This document shows, piece after piece, positions 43,956 to 55,400 of a DNA stretch of 64,000 nt. The position numbers were made by a program, and so were the translations under genes. The notes below the pieces were generated by a model. It was not told the DNA's origin. It saw nothing but the letters and a program-made list of their open reading frames with translations, and made no database searches. Every line of letters begins with the position of its first letter. Positions within the stretch are counted from its first letter, which is position 1. Source of the stretch: Beroe ovata (Eukaryota > Ctenophora > Nuda > Beroida > Beroidae); the NCBI GenBank assembly GCA_946803715.1, contig CAMPET010000011.1, forward strand, positions 395,400 to 459,399. Reading direction: 5' to 3'.

Positions 43956-46900
43956 CTGGTAGTAATTTGGTGATTTGATGATGCAAAGCGCACTGCACCC
44001 ATGTTGCTTACCAGGTTACCCTTGAGAAGACATGCCGAATTTTAGTTAACTTTCGTCTATAATATAGGTACCTCTTAGAAGATTAGAAGATGTCTGTCTT
44101 TTCCTGAGTTAATTCTACACTGAAATGGCACGTATCAATGTTTGAAGTTTCATGAAACGTCACACATTGATACACTGAATTTACGGGCGCAGCGCATATG
44201 GGCTATGGCTAGTTTTGACATTGGTATACATGAAAAGGAAGTGGCGAGCCCATCAAGACGGTCCGCGCGACAAACTACTTAGAACCTGCCTTCTTTATCG
44301 TGCATGATCCAAGAGATAAGAAGCCTCTATGAGGTGAATAAGTAAATCTTAGAATCCCAAGAACGGCATGTCCTTTGTTGAGTCCATATTACTCCTTATC
44401 CACCATGCTTACCATGACTAAACAGCTTACGCGGAATTTCTTCTCATTTTGCACTAATGCTATCAGTCACAATTCTGAGGTGCTACAGGAAAATCTAGAA
44501 GTTACCTACAGTCGGAACAAGATCCGCGAATGCATGGATTTCGAGGAATTCCCATAGAAATTATTGTTGGAGTAGTAAAAATTTATTCAGTGATCATTTA
44601 TCCTGAAAATGAGGTAATCGCAACCAGTTTAAGACAGATAAAAGAGATGTTTGTAGGTTCTACAGCAGTAATTATATAAGCTTGACATTAGACAACATAA
44701 TGAAACCGTGACAAAGAAAGCCAAGTTTAGCACCAGTGATACGATGCTCTACAATATCCACTTATTTGCCCACATTGAAATGACGGATATTACTTCAGAC
44801 CTGGAGTATCATGGACTATGTTGATGTCGAGACGTTCACACTCATCTTCACCAGCAACACAGCATCACTTCACCATACTGTATGTGATTCATCACTTTCT
44901 TAATTTCATGACATAAATCTTATTTGTTAAACGTCATTTCCCAAACGATCATCTACCCCCTCTAATTACCTTGGTCAGTTCATCCTCATAACCTTTGTTC
45001 AAATCACGTGAGCCCTCTGCAAAATTAAAATAAAAGTAATTTTGGTAATAGTAACAAATTTGGAGAATCACTATGAAATTAGAAAATAACCCCGATACAA
45101 GAGCTTACACCGGGAGAAAATAACCCCGATACAAGAGCTTACACCGGAAGAGTCGCCAACAGAATGATCGGTGCGATTGGAACCTATGCGGGCAGAGCCC
45201 AATTGATTTCCGATACCACACCCAACAAAACAATATATCACTCATTAAGAATAAAGTGAGTTAAATAAAACCTATAACTGAAGAAGAGGTATAACAGATG
45301 TGTCAACAGGTGACATTATGGAGAAGGTGGTGTCAATCATTGCTCAAGTGGACGAGCAAAAATTCATAGGATATTTTTCTATTACATAACAACGCCATAA
45401 GCATCGTTATATGGTGAACTTGTACTTAGGTATAATCTTACGTATGATAGTTGTTAAAATATTGATTGTTGTATTATCAAGGTCCTTATGAGAGAAAGCA
45501 AAAGATAGAAGAAGAACAAGCCAGGAATTGTAATAAGAGCTTGATAAGAGCCTACTTACTTATTTCTCTAACATTATTAAGTAGCAATTATAATATACGA
45601 ATGTAATAAGAATTTTCCTGTACAAAGCTTTTCAAGTCAGTACTTGAACGCATTTTACACTAATTTCTATGATAAGTTGGTTATATCCTGATATACCATT
45701 ACTTCATATTCCTGCTTATAGAAGCGGCAACACACAACAGCACAAATCACAAGATTTGGAGAGTCCATTTTTCGGAAGTGGAAATTGAAGTAAAGACTAG
45801 GGAGAGTAAGCACCAGTGTCGGGAAAGGCACAGATTTCACCCAGGAACATTGTGACGGGGTTCACAACTCACGAAAAAGCTCGATGAAATGTTCATTACT
45901 CCCCACGCGGGGGAGAGGAGAAAGTATTGTACTATTATTGTATTAATTGTATTACCTAATTGTATTAATTGTATTGTATCATTGTACTATGATATTAAGT
46001 ATGATAGATAGTTAGTGTAGGCATGACTATATCACAGCTTAGAGCAAAGCTGCGAACATCGCTTTACCGTGCAGCAACGGAACAACATGTTTTTTTGTAC
46101 TTGGACGGGTAGAAATAGCACATAAATGTCATGTCAACAGGCTAAACGTTAATGTCATGTGCAATCGAATTCAAATCGAAGTACAGTGATTTGACCTACT
46201 CCAGAGACTGAGTGATCCGTGACAGGCAAGTTGTCGAGAAAGCCTAGGTAGTAGGTAGGTATATATATCTAGGTAGGTACGTATGTAAGAGGATAACTTG
46301 GAGACGACTTTAAGGTGATCAAACTTTAGAAAGGAGATCAAAGAATTAAAGAAGATCAAACGGACGGGGTTAAACATTTGGGAAGAAACAAACTGCTCTA
46401 GAGTTGTACGTCAGACCTCGGGATCGCATAATCTAGATAGTTCTATTTACTATTTGATAGTACCAAAGTGATCTTTTCATCTGATCACTTTGAAATATAG
46501 ATTCCATTCTGGAGACCTGCACGTATGTATGCTCGGAAGAATACAGCTTTGCACGAAACAAGATAACTGTGTGTAACTATCATCTGTTACCGATGTGTTA
46601 CCTTTCCTTCTTTGAATACGTTTTATTATGGTAGTTCCGGTAGTTCTACTGTCCAAGGGAAAGGGGTTCATTACACTGTCATTATTGTGCATATAACAAT
46701 ATTATACTTCAAACTGGGTGTAGAGATGTTTCATTCACTCCTACACTCATCTTACGACCATGTTCTCAGAATTTGTTCGAAATCCTCGGAGGCTGTAAAA
46801 GGGCACAGACAATCTAATTAAATGCCACCGGTGGTGATGTTCAGTCGACAAAGCTATTGCTCATGAATCGTCGTTCATTGGCTGAGCTTATTAAATCATT

Positions 46901-49545
46901 ACACACTACGAATTGAATCACACAGGGCAGAGTAGCCTCGGGAGACAAAGAAATCACTACCTAATAAAAACCGAAAAATGGAAACATGTCTACTATGATC
47001 AATATGATAAATCAACCGAAATTCAAATCGAGGTCTTGGTAGAAATGCCCACGCTATACCTATCAGTCACGTGAATGACTGGGCATCAAACAGTTACACC
47101 AATTACCTATCCTGTGAACCAACAATCATCTTATACATTGGCAGAACACACTTAATTAGGAAAGATAACACAGATAATTAGGTAAGCAAGTACAGGACGT
47201 GATGAGTTTGAGCTCTAATTTGACCTAATTTGGAACAGTTAGCACAAGATGAAATGATAAGGGGACTGAAAGATTAGCCTTTGGCGAAGTAATTGAAAGA
47301 AAAAACTCATTAGGAAAAGAGGACAGCTGTACACTTCTTAATTAGCTGTTGCAGAGGTTTGATTGCATGCAATTAGACAGGATGTTTGATGAGAATAATC
47401 CAATTGTAGCCATTGGATCTAAAACAGTAAAACACTCCCTGTCCTACAAAGCATTCCTATGTCCAGAGAAATTCATATTCAAAAGAAAAAGGTATAATAA
47501 CGAATATGAGAACAGAATAATGTAAGTCTTTTGGTCGAATTCGACAATCTTGTTGCCATGGTGAGGACTAAGGAATAGTGTTACACAGCAGATAAGGTTG
47601 GAGCAGTTATGCTCCCTGTATACAATGCAGGGGCGATTAAATGAATTAAATGAACTGATGGCTATAATGGATTTCGACTTATGGGCCAACTGAATATATA
47701 ATATATAACTGAAGAAGGTACCATTTTAATGGGTGTCAAGGAGTAGTCGTGGACATGGACATCAGGGAGGTAGGTACTCACTGCACTCACTGTACTGAGC
47801 AGTGAGTACACAAAAACTGATAACTGGAAGAAGACAGACTGATTGGGTGGTGCTAGAGGCCAGGAATGGGAAGCCCTAGTGGAAGGTGATTGGGTGACGC
47901 ATTGCAGGTGTAAGAGTTAATGGAATACAGTTTGGTAAAGCCTCATGTGTACTGGATTTACAAGACATGGTTATGGATAATCAACATCTGATATATGATG
48001 TGTCGTTCAGGCTTTCATTTGAGATGATTCATTCAGAAACACCTTTTTAAATAAATTTGTAAATCGATGGATCATGGCAGCTTCCACCTCATTAGGGAAT
48101 TGTGAGGGTTTTTAGGTAAATGTATCAGTTTTGTAGAATATTAACATCATGGAATACACTGCCAAAAGACCCGGTTTTCTTGAGAATAAGCCTGAGAATG
48201 ATCAGTAATCAAGAAGTTACAATTGACTGCCAGAGAAAGTCACTGTCAACACTCAACAGTGGCAGTCACTATAGAATACTGAATACTCATAGACAAAAAA
48301 TGCATCTTAGCAGTTATATTATTGTGATAGGGCACTCTATTCTAGAGTGACTTACCTATGCAGTGAGTTTTAATCTTATCAACACTACAATCACATTTGT
48401 GTAGGTTGATGGAAACAAGAACTGCCCCAAGAAAGGAGTCCTAGTGTTATGAAGCAGAGATAGAGCCCCCAGCCAACAATGTGTGTGAAACATTGCACCT
48501 GGAAACCTGTTTTTCATGTTTCACCCTGAGCAGAGTGTTGGTTGTTCAGAAGATTGTGGCTCTCTGGATTGAGTCATTAGCATGTATCATCAACTTACTC
48601 TCATATCAGCCATTTTAATTCCTCAGTCTAGTAGTGAATTTGAAAAGTGACTAATGACTATGAGTGTCAGAGTCAAGAGCAAGACATGGACATAGGTGGG
48701 TTGTGTTCTGTGCAGGTGGGTAATAGTCTCCAATAAGGCAGCAGCCGATTTAGACTGGAGAAGTGTCATCTGAGTGCATCAGTGCATGTGATGCGCAGGT
48801 GATGCGCGCGCGAGAAACAGCAGGTCTTATAAAATTTGACGAAGCCATAACACTGATCACTGCGCGCGCGCGAGCAAGATGCAAAATATCCATGTCCCTC
48901 ACGCAACGTTATTCCCGCGCTCGCGCTGCGTAATCCAAATACTCCGCGCGCGCTGCGCGTTTTTTCGACTTTCAGACGTTTGTCGTTCACTGAGTTGAAC
49001 AGGGCGGCGCGCGCAACGTGTGCACACTCTACGCTCCTTTTCAAACCCTATTTGGGATCTTTCAGATCGAAAATAAGATATGGAGCGCGCAACATGTTCA
49101 TAATATATATGATATATGATAAAATCTGACAAAAGTTTGGATGACTGATATGCCATCAAAATATTTTAGTTATTTCAGTCAACTAGTGCCCCGATCATGT
49201 ATTGTTTCAAATCATGTGTTGTTTCTGTTCATTTCGATGGATTCATCCATGAGTCTTTAACAGGTCAACAGGATTTAATTTGTATAGCAGGAATGTGCTC
49301 AATATTGTGATTCATGTATGATTGACACAAAAAGTTGTTTAGATGTTTTATTCTGGGTATCCAGACTGGAGTGCTTTGTAGGGATGAGTCCAAAGTGAAT
49401 ATTGAAGTTGATTTCAGTCCAGATTATTTAATTCAATTCAATTCAAATCATCAATCCTGGATTGCTTAGCACATTTGAAATGAGTATCTTATTACATCAA
49501 ATCTAATTAATTGAGTTGAAATTTAATGAAAGTACATTTAAGGAG
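43956..49545. other. Long stretch without a supported gene
   Basis: About 5.6 kb. Visible: a 38-bp direct duplication with the block gagaaaataaccccgataca at 45080-45150, (TAGG)n-like DNA at 46245-46290, and CpG-rich repeat copy 4 at 48911-49024 preceded by CpG-rich DNA from 48790. Short open stretches lack homology and splice logic. Confidence 0.6.
48790..49024 (+). repeat. CpG-rich dispersed repeat, copy 4
   Basis: The block at 48911-49024 matches copies 1-3: aatactccgcgcgcgctgcg, a diverged ttcgactttcag, and gagttgaacagggcgg. The upstream 48790-48870 is rich in gcgcgcgcg. Confidence 0.88.
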
Positions 49546-51514
49546 ATGATTGATGTCAGCTCACTTTCTGATGATCAGCTCCGAGAATGCTTGCTTACCT
49601 TGAATTACAAGCCAGGTAACTTGTTTAAATCTAGCCAAAATTATCTGCAGACTCCCACACTTCTGATGAACCAGCAATTTAGACTACATTGGTGTAGGTA
49701 TCTTGAATGTTGAAAAGTTGATAGTGTCTTAAAGTTTACAAAATAAAATCAAATTTGAGATGTATGATTATGATTCATGACAGATGAATTGAAATATTGC
49801 ACCAGATTAGTGCTTTGTTTTATTGCTACAGTAAAATGTTCGTTATAGCACTACTTGATAGTGTCCCTTGATCACGTATCTTTAACTTCCTCTGTTTCTA
49901 GGGCCAATAACTGAAACAACAAGGAGAGTTTATGAGTTGCAATACCAGAAGCTGTGCAGTGAAGTCAATGGAAATAGTTCATGTGAAGTGATATCAAATG
50001 GAGGTTTGTATTTATAGGTTAAAATTATACTACCTAGTAAACATAGTGAAAGTTCTACTTTTATTAACCTTTCATCCTTCATAGGCTTTAGTTTATGAAC
50101 CAATAGAAACAATGAGCGATAACAAAGATAGATTTTCTCAAAGCCCAGAAGCTTATCTGGAATCACACCATGTTGTAACATATCTTTCACATGCCCTCTC
50201 CACTCTATTCTCTGTCAAGGACTCAGACCCCAAATTCCAGCCATACCGCTATTTAATGGAATACTTTGAACGTGTTTCTTCTGGAGACCATGTTATTCAC
50301 CAAGACTATTCTTATATCAGTATCACTCCACATAATAGAGCCAGTTTTGTGAAGCTGATCTGGAAGGTATACAAGACCATTGGTAACCATGGTGATTTGC
50401 TCACTGCAAAGGAATACCACGCCCTTATCCAACTTCTATGTCCTGATTTTCCATTCAACATTGTTCAATCAGCGGCAAGGATTATTTTGATGGATGATGC
50501 TATTTCAGATTGTCTTATGGCATTCCAGGACTTCCTATACGCGTTCCAAGTTCAGTTTTGCTACAACGAATTTCTTAATGCATGTAGAGAACTCTATCTA
50601 TCTCTGTCGAAAGAGAATGGAGGGTCTACTCCTCGATTAGAAGGTGTAGAGTCCAACGTTTTCCTCGAGGGAATAACTGAGCTTGTTGCAAACAACTTCT
50701 ACCACCATCCTTCAATAAGGGTAGTGCACAGAATACTGGGGAAATCACAAAAAGCCTCCTTCTACACATACTTGCTGGGAATCGCTAACAGTGATACTGT
50801 TAATTCAAATATCGGGGTTTTGCCAAAAAAGGGACAGTGTTTGGATGCTGAACCTAAATCCAGCAAGTCAGATTGAAAAACCTGTCATTGAGGGTTATAA
50901 AATCTTGACTCAAGTCAATTTTTTGTTATAACAGTGGAATCATCCTTTCACTCAGGTTGATGTTGAAACACTGAACAATTGATTCTCACATTTTCACATA
51001 TATTTGTTTGTGTATATCCGAGTGTATATCCCAGATCCGCTCAGCAAGTGAGCAACTTGTAAATTTTAATTGTAAATATGATCTACTAACTTATCGCATA
51101 TAACTCATGAATTTATCTGATTCTAGTTGTTTATTTCTCCTCAATTCCCTTCTCAATACTCAATCTCTTATCCTATGGAATTACCGCCAATTTTCCCTCC
51201 ATTCCCTACATCCCCCTCCATCCTCAGATTCGGAGGAGGAGGAGATAGTGTGTGTGGACCACCCCAACGAATCGCCTGAGGTTGAGGAGGTCCGTCCTGC
51301 TCCAACAACCCCCACTAGGACTCCTCACGTCTCCTCCGGTCTCACTCAGAGATCTCGGGGAACACCCTCAGCGCGATCCTCAATCCACCCTCCAAAACCG
51401 GGCAGTCAGCCTTCCTCCGCCGCACAGAGGAGCGCGAAATGGAAAGTTCGTATCGCGGCCGTCCTCGCGCTATCCATTATTATGTATGTTTACTTCAACT
51501 TCTCGACAGAGTAA
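49546..51514 (+). CDS. LEM-domain tail-anchored protein (emerin-like)
   Basis: Three exons (49546-49615, 49902-50003, 51228-51514) give 152 residues. Residues ~6-45 are a LEM domain (SLSDDQLRECLLTLNYKPG, then GPITETTRRVYELQYQKL), with the conserved PGPIT-TTR turn that contacts BAF. A Ser/Pro/Thr-rich linker with an acidic start (DSEEEEIVCVD) leads to a single C-terminal membrane segment (VRIAAVLALSIIMYVYF). This is the emerin/LEMD1 architecture of inner nuclear membrane proteins that tether chromatin through BAF. The start Met is the first in-frame ATG before the domain. Intron 2 contains the complete CSTPP1 gene on the same strand. The family is secure; orthology to emerin rather than another short LEM protein is not. 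Confidence 0.88.
50112..50876 (+). CDS. CSTPP1: Centriolar satellite tubulin polyglutamylase complex regulator (C11orf49 family)
   Basis: Single-exon frame of 254 residues. It is strongly collinear with vertebrate CSTPP1/C11orf49: YLESHHVVTYLSHAL, ITPHNRASFVKLIWKVYKTI, GDLLTAKEYHALIQLLCPDF, AARIILMDDA, QDFLYAFQVQF, and a C-terminal LPKKG. It lacks the long Ser-rich C-tail of the mammalian protein. In vertebrates the protein works with the tubulin polyglutamylase complex at centriolar satellites. The gene sits wholly inside intron 2 of the LEM gene, same strand. An acceptor-like ggctttag ends 20 nt before the ATG and is in phase with LEM exon 2, so a 318-residue LEM-CSTPP1 read-through is formally possible. 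Lack of introns suggests retroposition. Confidence 0.93.
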   Translation: MSDNKDRFSQSPEAYLESHHVVTYLSHALSTLFSVKDSDPKFQPYRYLMEYFERVSSGDHVIHQDYSYISITPHNRASFVKLIWKVYKTIGNHGDLLTAKEYHALIQLLCPDFPFNIVQSAARIILMDDAISDCLMAFQDFLYAFQVQFCYNEFLNACRELYLSLSKENGGSTPRLEGVESNVFLEGITELVANNFYHHPSIRVVHRILGKSQKASFYTYLLGIANSDTVNSNIGVLPKKGQCLDAEPKSSKSD

Positions 51515-52462
51515 GCACTATGATGTAATATGGAATGTAATGTATTTGATTCTTATTGTCGTTTCATTTTACATGACGAGTGCATGACATTAGTTACAAA
51601 ATATGTGAGGAATGAATATATTATACAGTGATGACTTCGAGTGAATGGTGCTTTGAATATTTGAACATCTGCGACAATGTCTGTACTAAACAAAGATTTT
51701 GATGAATATAACATTTGATTTAATCTTTGTAATCTTTTTTTCATCATTTTGGATTTCCAAAAGTTCATTGAGTTATATGCGCAAAACTCGTATATTCATC
51801 TTATAGTGAAGAATTGTGTTCTATTAAGTTACATAAGTTTTAAAACAGCATTTGATATGAACTATAGAGTCGTAAAAGTGACTCTTTATCCCTATCATTA
51901 TTTGCGAATAACAATTTGCTATTTTACTCTATAGTCTATTATTTACAAGATTAGTTATATCTTTGGTGTTTTGCTTTCGCCTTCTATTTTACTTTCATAT
52001 TCCATCAAGCTAATATCTAGAAGTCAACCGTTATAACTCTTCAATTCTTGTTTTGACTGTTTAATCCAACTCCTCTTTAGCTAGGTATCAAGAATACGGA
52101 ATGTAATGAGATCTAATATTGAACTAGATATCCGATAAAACATGACGCTGGGACATGACATGTCATAATGACGTCATTACAAGGTTAGTAACCCCGATCG
52201 ATAATTATCCAATTTCAATCATCCTCCAACAGTGACATGATTCATTGTGTATGACTCTTTTCATTGCGTATGGGCTAAAATAATTCAAGATAGAATCTAT
52301 TAAGAATGGATTTTTTTCGGGTGGGCATGTTCTGAATTTCGAAAGATACGGAGACCATTGACCCTGTGCAATGAGGACAAGAAATCCCTTATTACAGTCC
52401 GTGATCACCTAATTGATCGACATATTTTGTGAATTGTAATAACTATTTCACATTCACTTCAG
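51515..52462. other. Spacer LEM gene / nischarin
   Basis: About 950 bp, AT-rich: 3' flank of the LEM gene and upstream region of nischarin. A further 5' nischarin exon could lie here but I cannot define one. Confidence 0.55.
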
Positions 52463-55400
52463 GGTCGCTACCAGAATCGGCTAGTGGACTGTGGAGAGTG
52501 GATAGAGAATACGGTATTCCGACCATGAGAGTTAAGCACGTGGTTATACATGAGGCGCACGTGCGAGAGTCACCTGATAGACACGTGGTGAGTAACTAAC
52601 GTGATCATGTGACTAACGTGAAACGTTTCAAACTGTGTAGTGAATGTTGCACAATGCGTTACCCGTCACGCTACACAACGCGTTACGCAGGTATACAGGG
52701 TGGACGTGTTCACTCAGGAACGAAACTGGTGTGTTTACCGTCGGTACAGCGAGTTTCTCAAACTTCACGACAAGATATCGGAAGTGTTCAAGATGTTTAA
52801 GGGATCTTTCCCCCCAAAACAACTCTCTGGAAACCTCTCACCGGCAGTTATTGAACAGAGACGCAGTGCTCTCGAGCATTACCTCCTTAAAATTATCAAC
52901 AGGTTCGTGCGGATAGTAAAATGTTTCGACCCTCCTTGTCCATGAAGCTTGGGGAAACTGCCCCAGACTGCCAGATTTATCTAGTCATGCAGGAAATCAA
53001 TTCCCTCATGGGCGACTTCCCTTGTAACATAGTTTTCCAATTGCGTATTATCTTCAGTCATAACCGTGACGTGTCGTGCAATCCATGTGTGCTCCGGTTT
53101 CTTGACATGCACAAGAACGACGTGTACCACGTTACGAGCACGTTATGCCGTTACGTGCGCACGTTTGGGGAAGCAATTCTCCACGAGCGACACTTCTTTG
53201 TGATGTCGCCCACACAACTGTTCTGTCTTCACAAGAGATTGCGGATACCTAATAGTGACGCAGGTGAATGGGGATCATTACTTTTTCTATATGTGAGGGG
53301 TTATGATTTTGTTACTCATGTAACGTTATGAGTTAACGTAACTTTCGTTAAGTCGCGTGAGATAAACAACGTTATAATCAGTGAATAACGTGATTTCAAT
53401 CCGCAGATTATAAAGCTGATGCAGTTTTCTGTGACCTTGGCTCGCTCTACGATTTCGTTAGTCGAGTTGACAAGGTTTGTGTCAAACCGTCTAGTCTACA
53501 AGACCAGGGTGTAAGGAGTGAGGTAACGTTGTTGAGGAATGTCAAGGAGTTACAGATACAGACAGTTTCAGTTTCTCTGATCAAGGGTAGGTCATCTCAA
53601 ATTTGAGTTAAGTCTGTTAAATTGGTATTCTTAGAACCAAGTTATAGAAGGAAAATTCATGTTGAAACAGTGAGGAGTGAGTTGCAGAAAGTTTTATTCC
53701 CATCTTCAACACTTTGTCCGAATGTTATATCTCCCAAATTTTAGGTTTAGCTTCGTTGCAGCTGCAAATGCAGCGTCTGAAAGCATCACAAGCAGTCACA
53801 GCGATGAAAGATCTGCTCATTGATTGCGTTATGGAGAGAAAAACACAGGTATCCTCATACCATATCAATCACGGCACGTGTCCATGGCAACGTGCTCTTG
53901 TCACATGTTCCCATGGTGACGTGCTGTTGTCACGTGTTCCCATGGTTACGTGCTCTTGTCACATGTTCCCATGGTGACGTGCTGTTGTCACGGGTTTCCA
54001 TGGTAACGTGCTGTTGTCACGGGTTTCCATGGTAACGTGCTGTTGTCACGTTTTTCCATAGTCACGTGCTATGGTCACGTGTTCCCATGGTACCGTGCTT
54101 TTGTCACGGGTTTCCATGGTAACGTGCTGTTGTCACATATTCCCATGGTGACGTGCTGTTGTCACGTGTATCCATGGTAACGTGCTGTTGTCACGTGTTT
54201 CCATGGTAACGTGCTGTTTACACGTGTTCCCATGGCAACGTGCTGCTGTTACGTGTTCTCATGGAAACGTGCTGTGGTCACGTGTTTTATCTCGTGTAGG
54301 CGTCTCACTCGGCGGGAAACTGGGATTGGAACGAGTGGGAACGCTCATTTCCTCTTACTGTAAGATATCACGTGTTGATAGCGTGATGTGATTGTTGTAT
54401 TTGTGTAACGTGATCTTATGTCCGCTCATTGATTGGTTGACACTCATTGTCCGATAGAACTTGATCAATATGAGTTATCCTCTCGACTGTTTGTCACTCG
54501 AGAATACGTGTCGAAATACAATACTCTGGTATCACATGTGATGTGAGAGCTGAAATCTGAGTCAACGATAATGTGTTATGTTGTAACACACTTTGGGCAA
54601 TCCTTACTGCTGAAAAGGTTTTGTCAGTGATTAAGTCAAATAATTACTACCTGTTAGATTAGGAGCGGTAAAATTCTAAATTCCAATAATTCAGCCAAAA
54701 CCACCAACTGCAACACAAGCGAAGCCACCAACAAATAACAGTAATTGGAGGGCAGCTTACAACTCGAAAGTCATGTTCAACTCGTAAGTTAATGAATGTA
54801 TCTGAAGGATAAAATGGAATCTTCAGAATAACCTGTCGAACCTGTTCGTTAAATTGGGGCTGTCACAATTTACAAATTTTGTGCTGGCGCGAAGTCCTAA
54901 TGACATTCCGACATGGTGTATTCGCGCGTTTATCAATCCAAATTGTCACAGACACCATTTTTGTGAAAATCGCGCATTTTCGGAATTAAGGTAGTTTCCG
55001 CTAGCGCCGCGCACTTCAAAACAAATCGCCGCGTGAAAGTCCGCATGAAATGAACAGATTCATTTTCAGGTACACTATTCATCCCTGGATCTCCCTTCTC
55101 TACCTGGACCTATCTCACAACAATATCCGGCAACTTGACGATTCATTCTCTCTACTTCCAAACTTACAGGTGCATAATTGATTGTTCATGTTGTGTGTGA
55201 ATGTTGTTTGTCTTTAGGGGCTTTAGAGAAGAATTGGAATTAAGAATTCATATTGAATGAAATATCGATTGCAGTTCCGCAATTGACCGGCGAGACCAGT
55301 TGAAGGAGCCAATTTACGTACTGCAATTTCAGGAGTTGGATTTGAGTTACAATCAGATAGATGTGCTTGATCTGAACTACATTAATCCATCCCTAACTAA

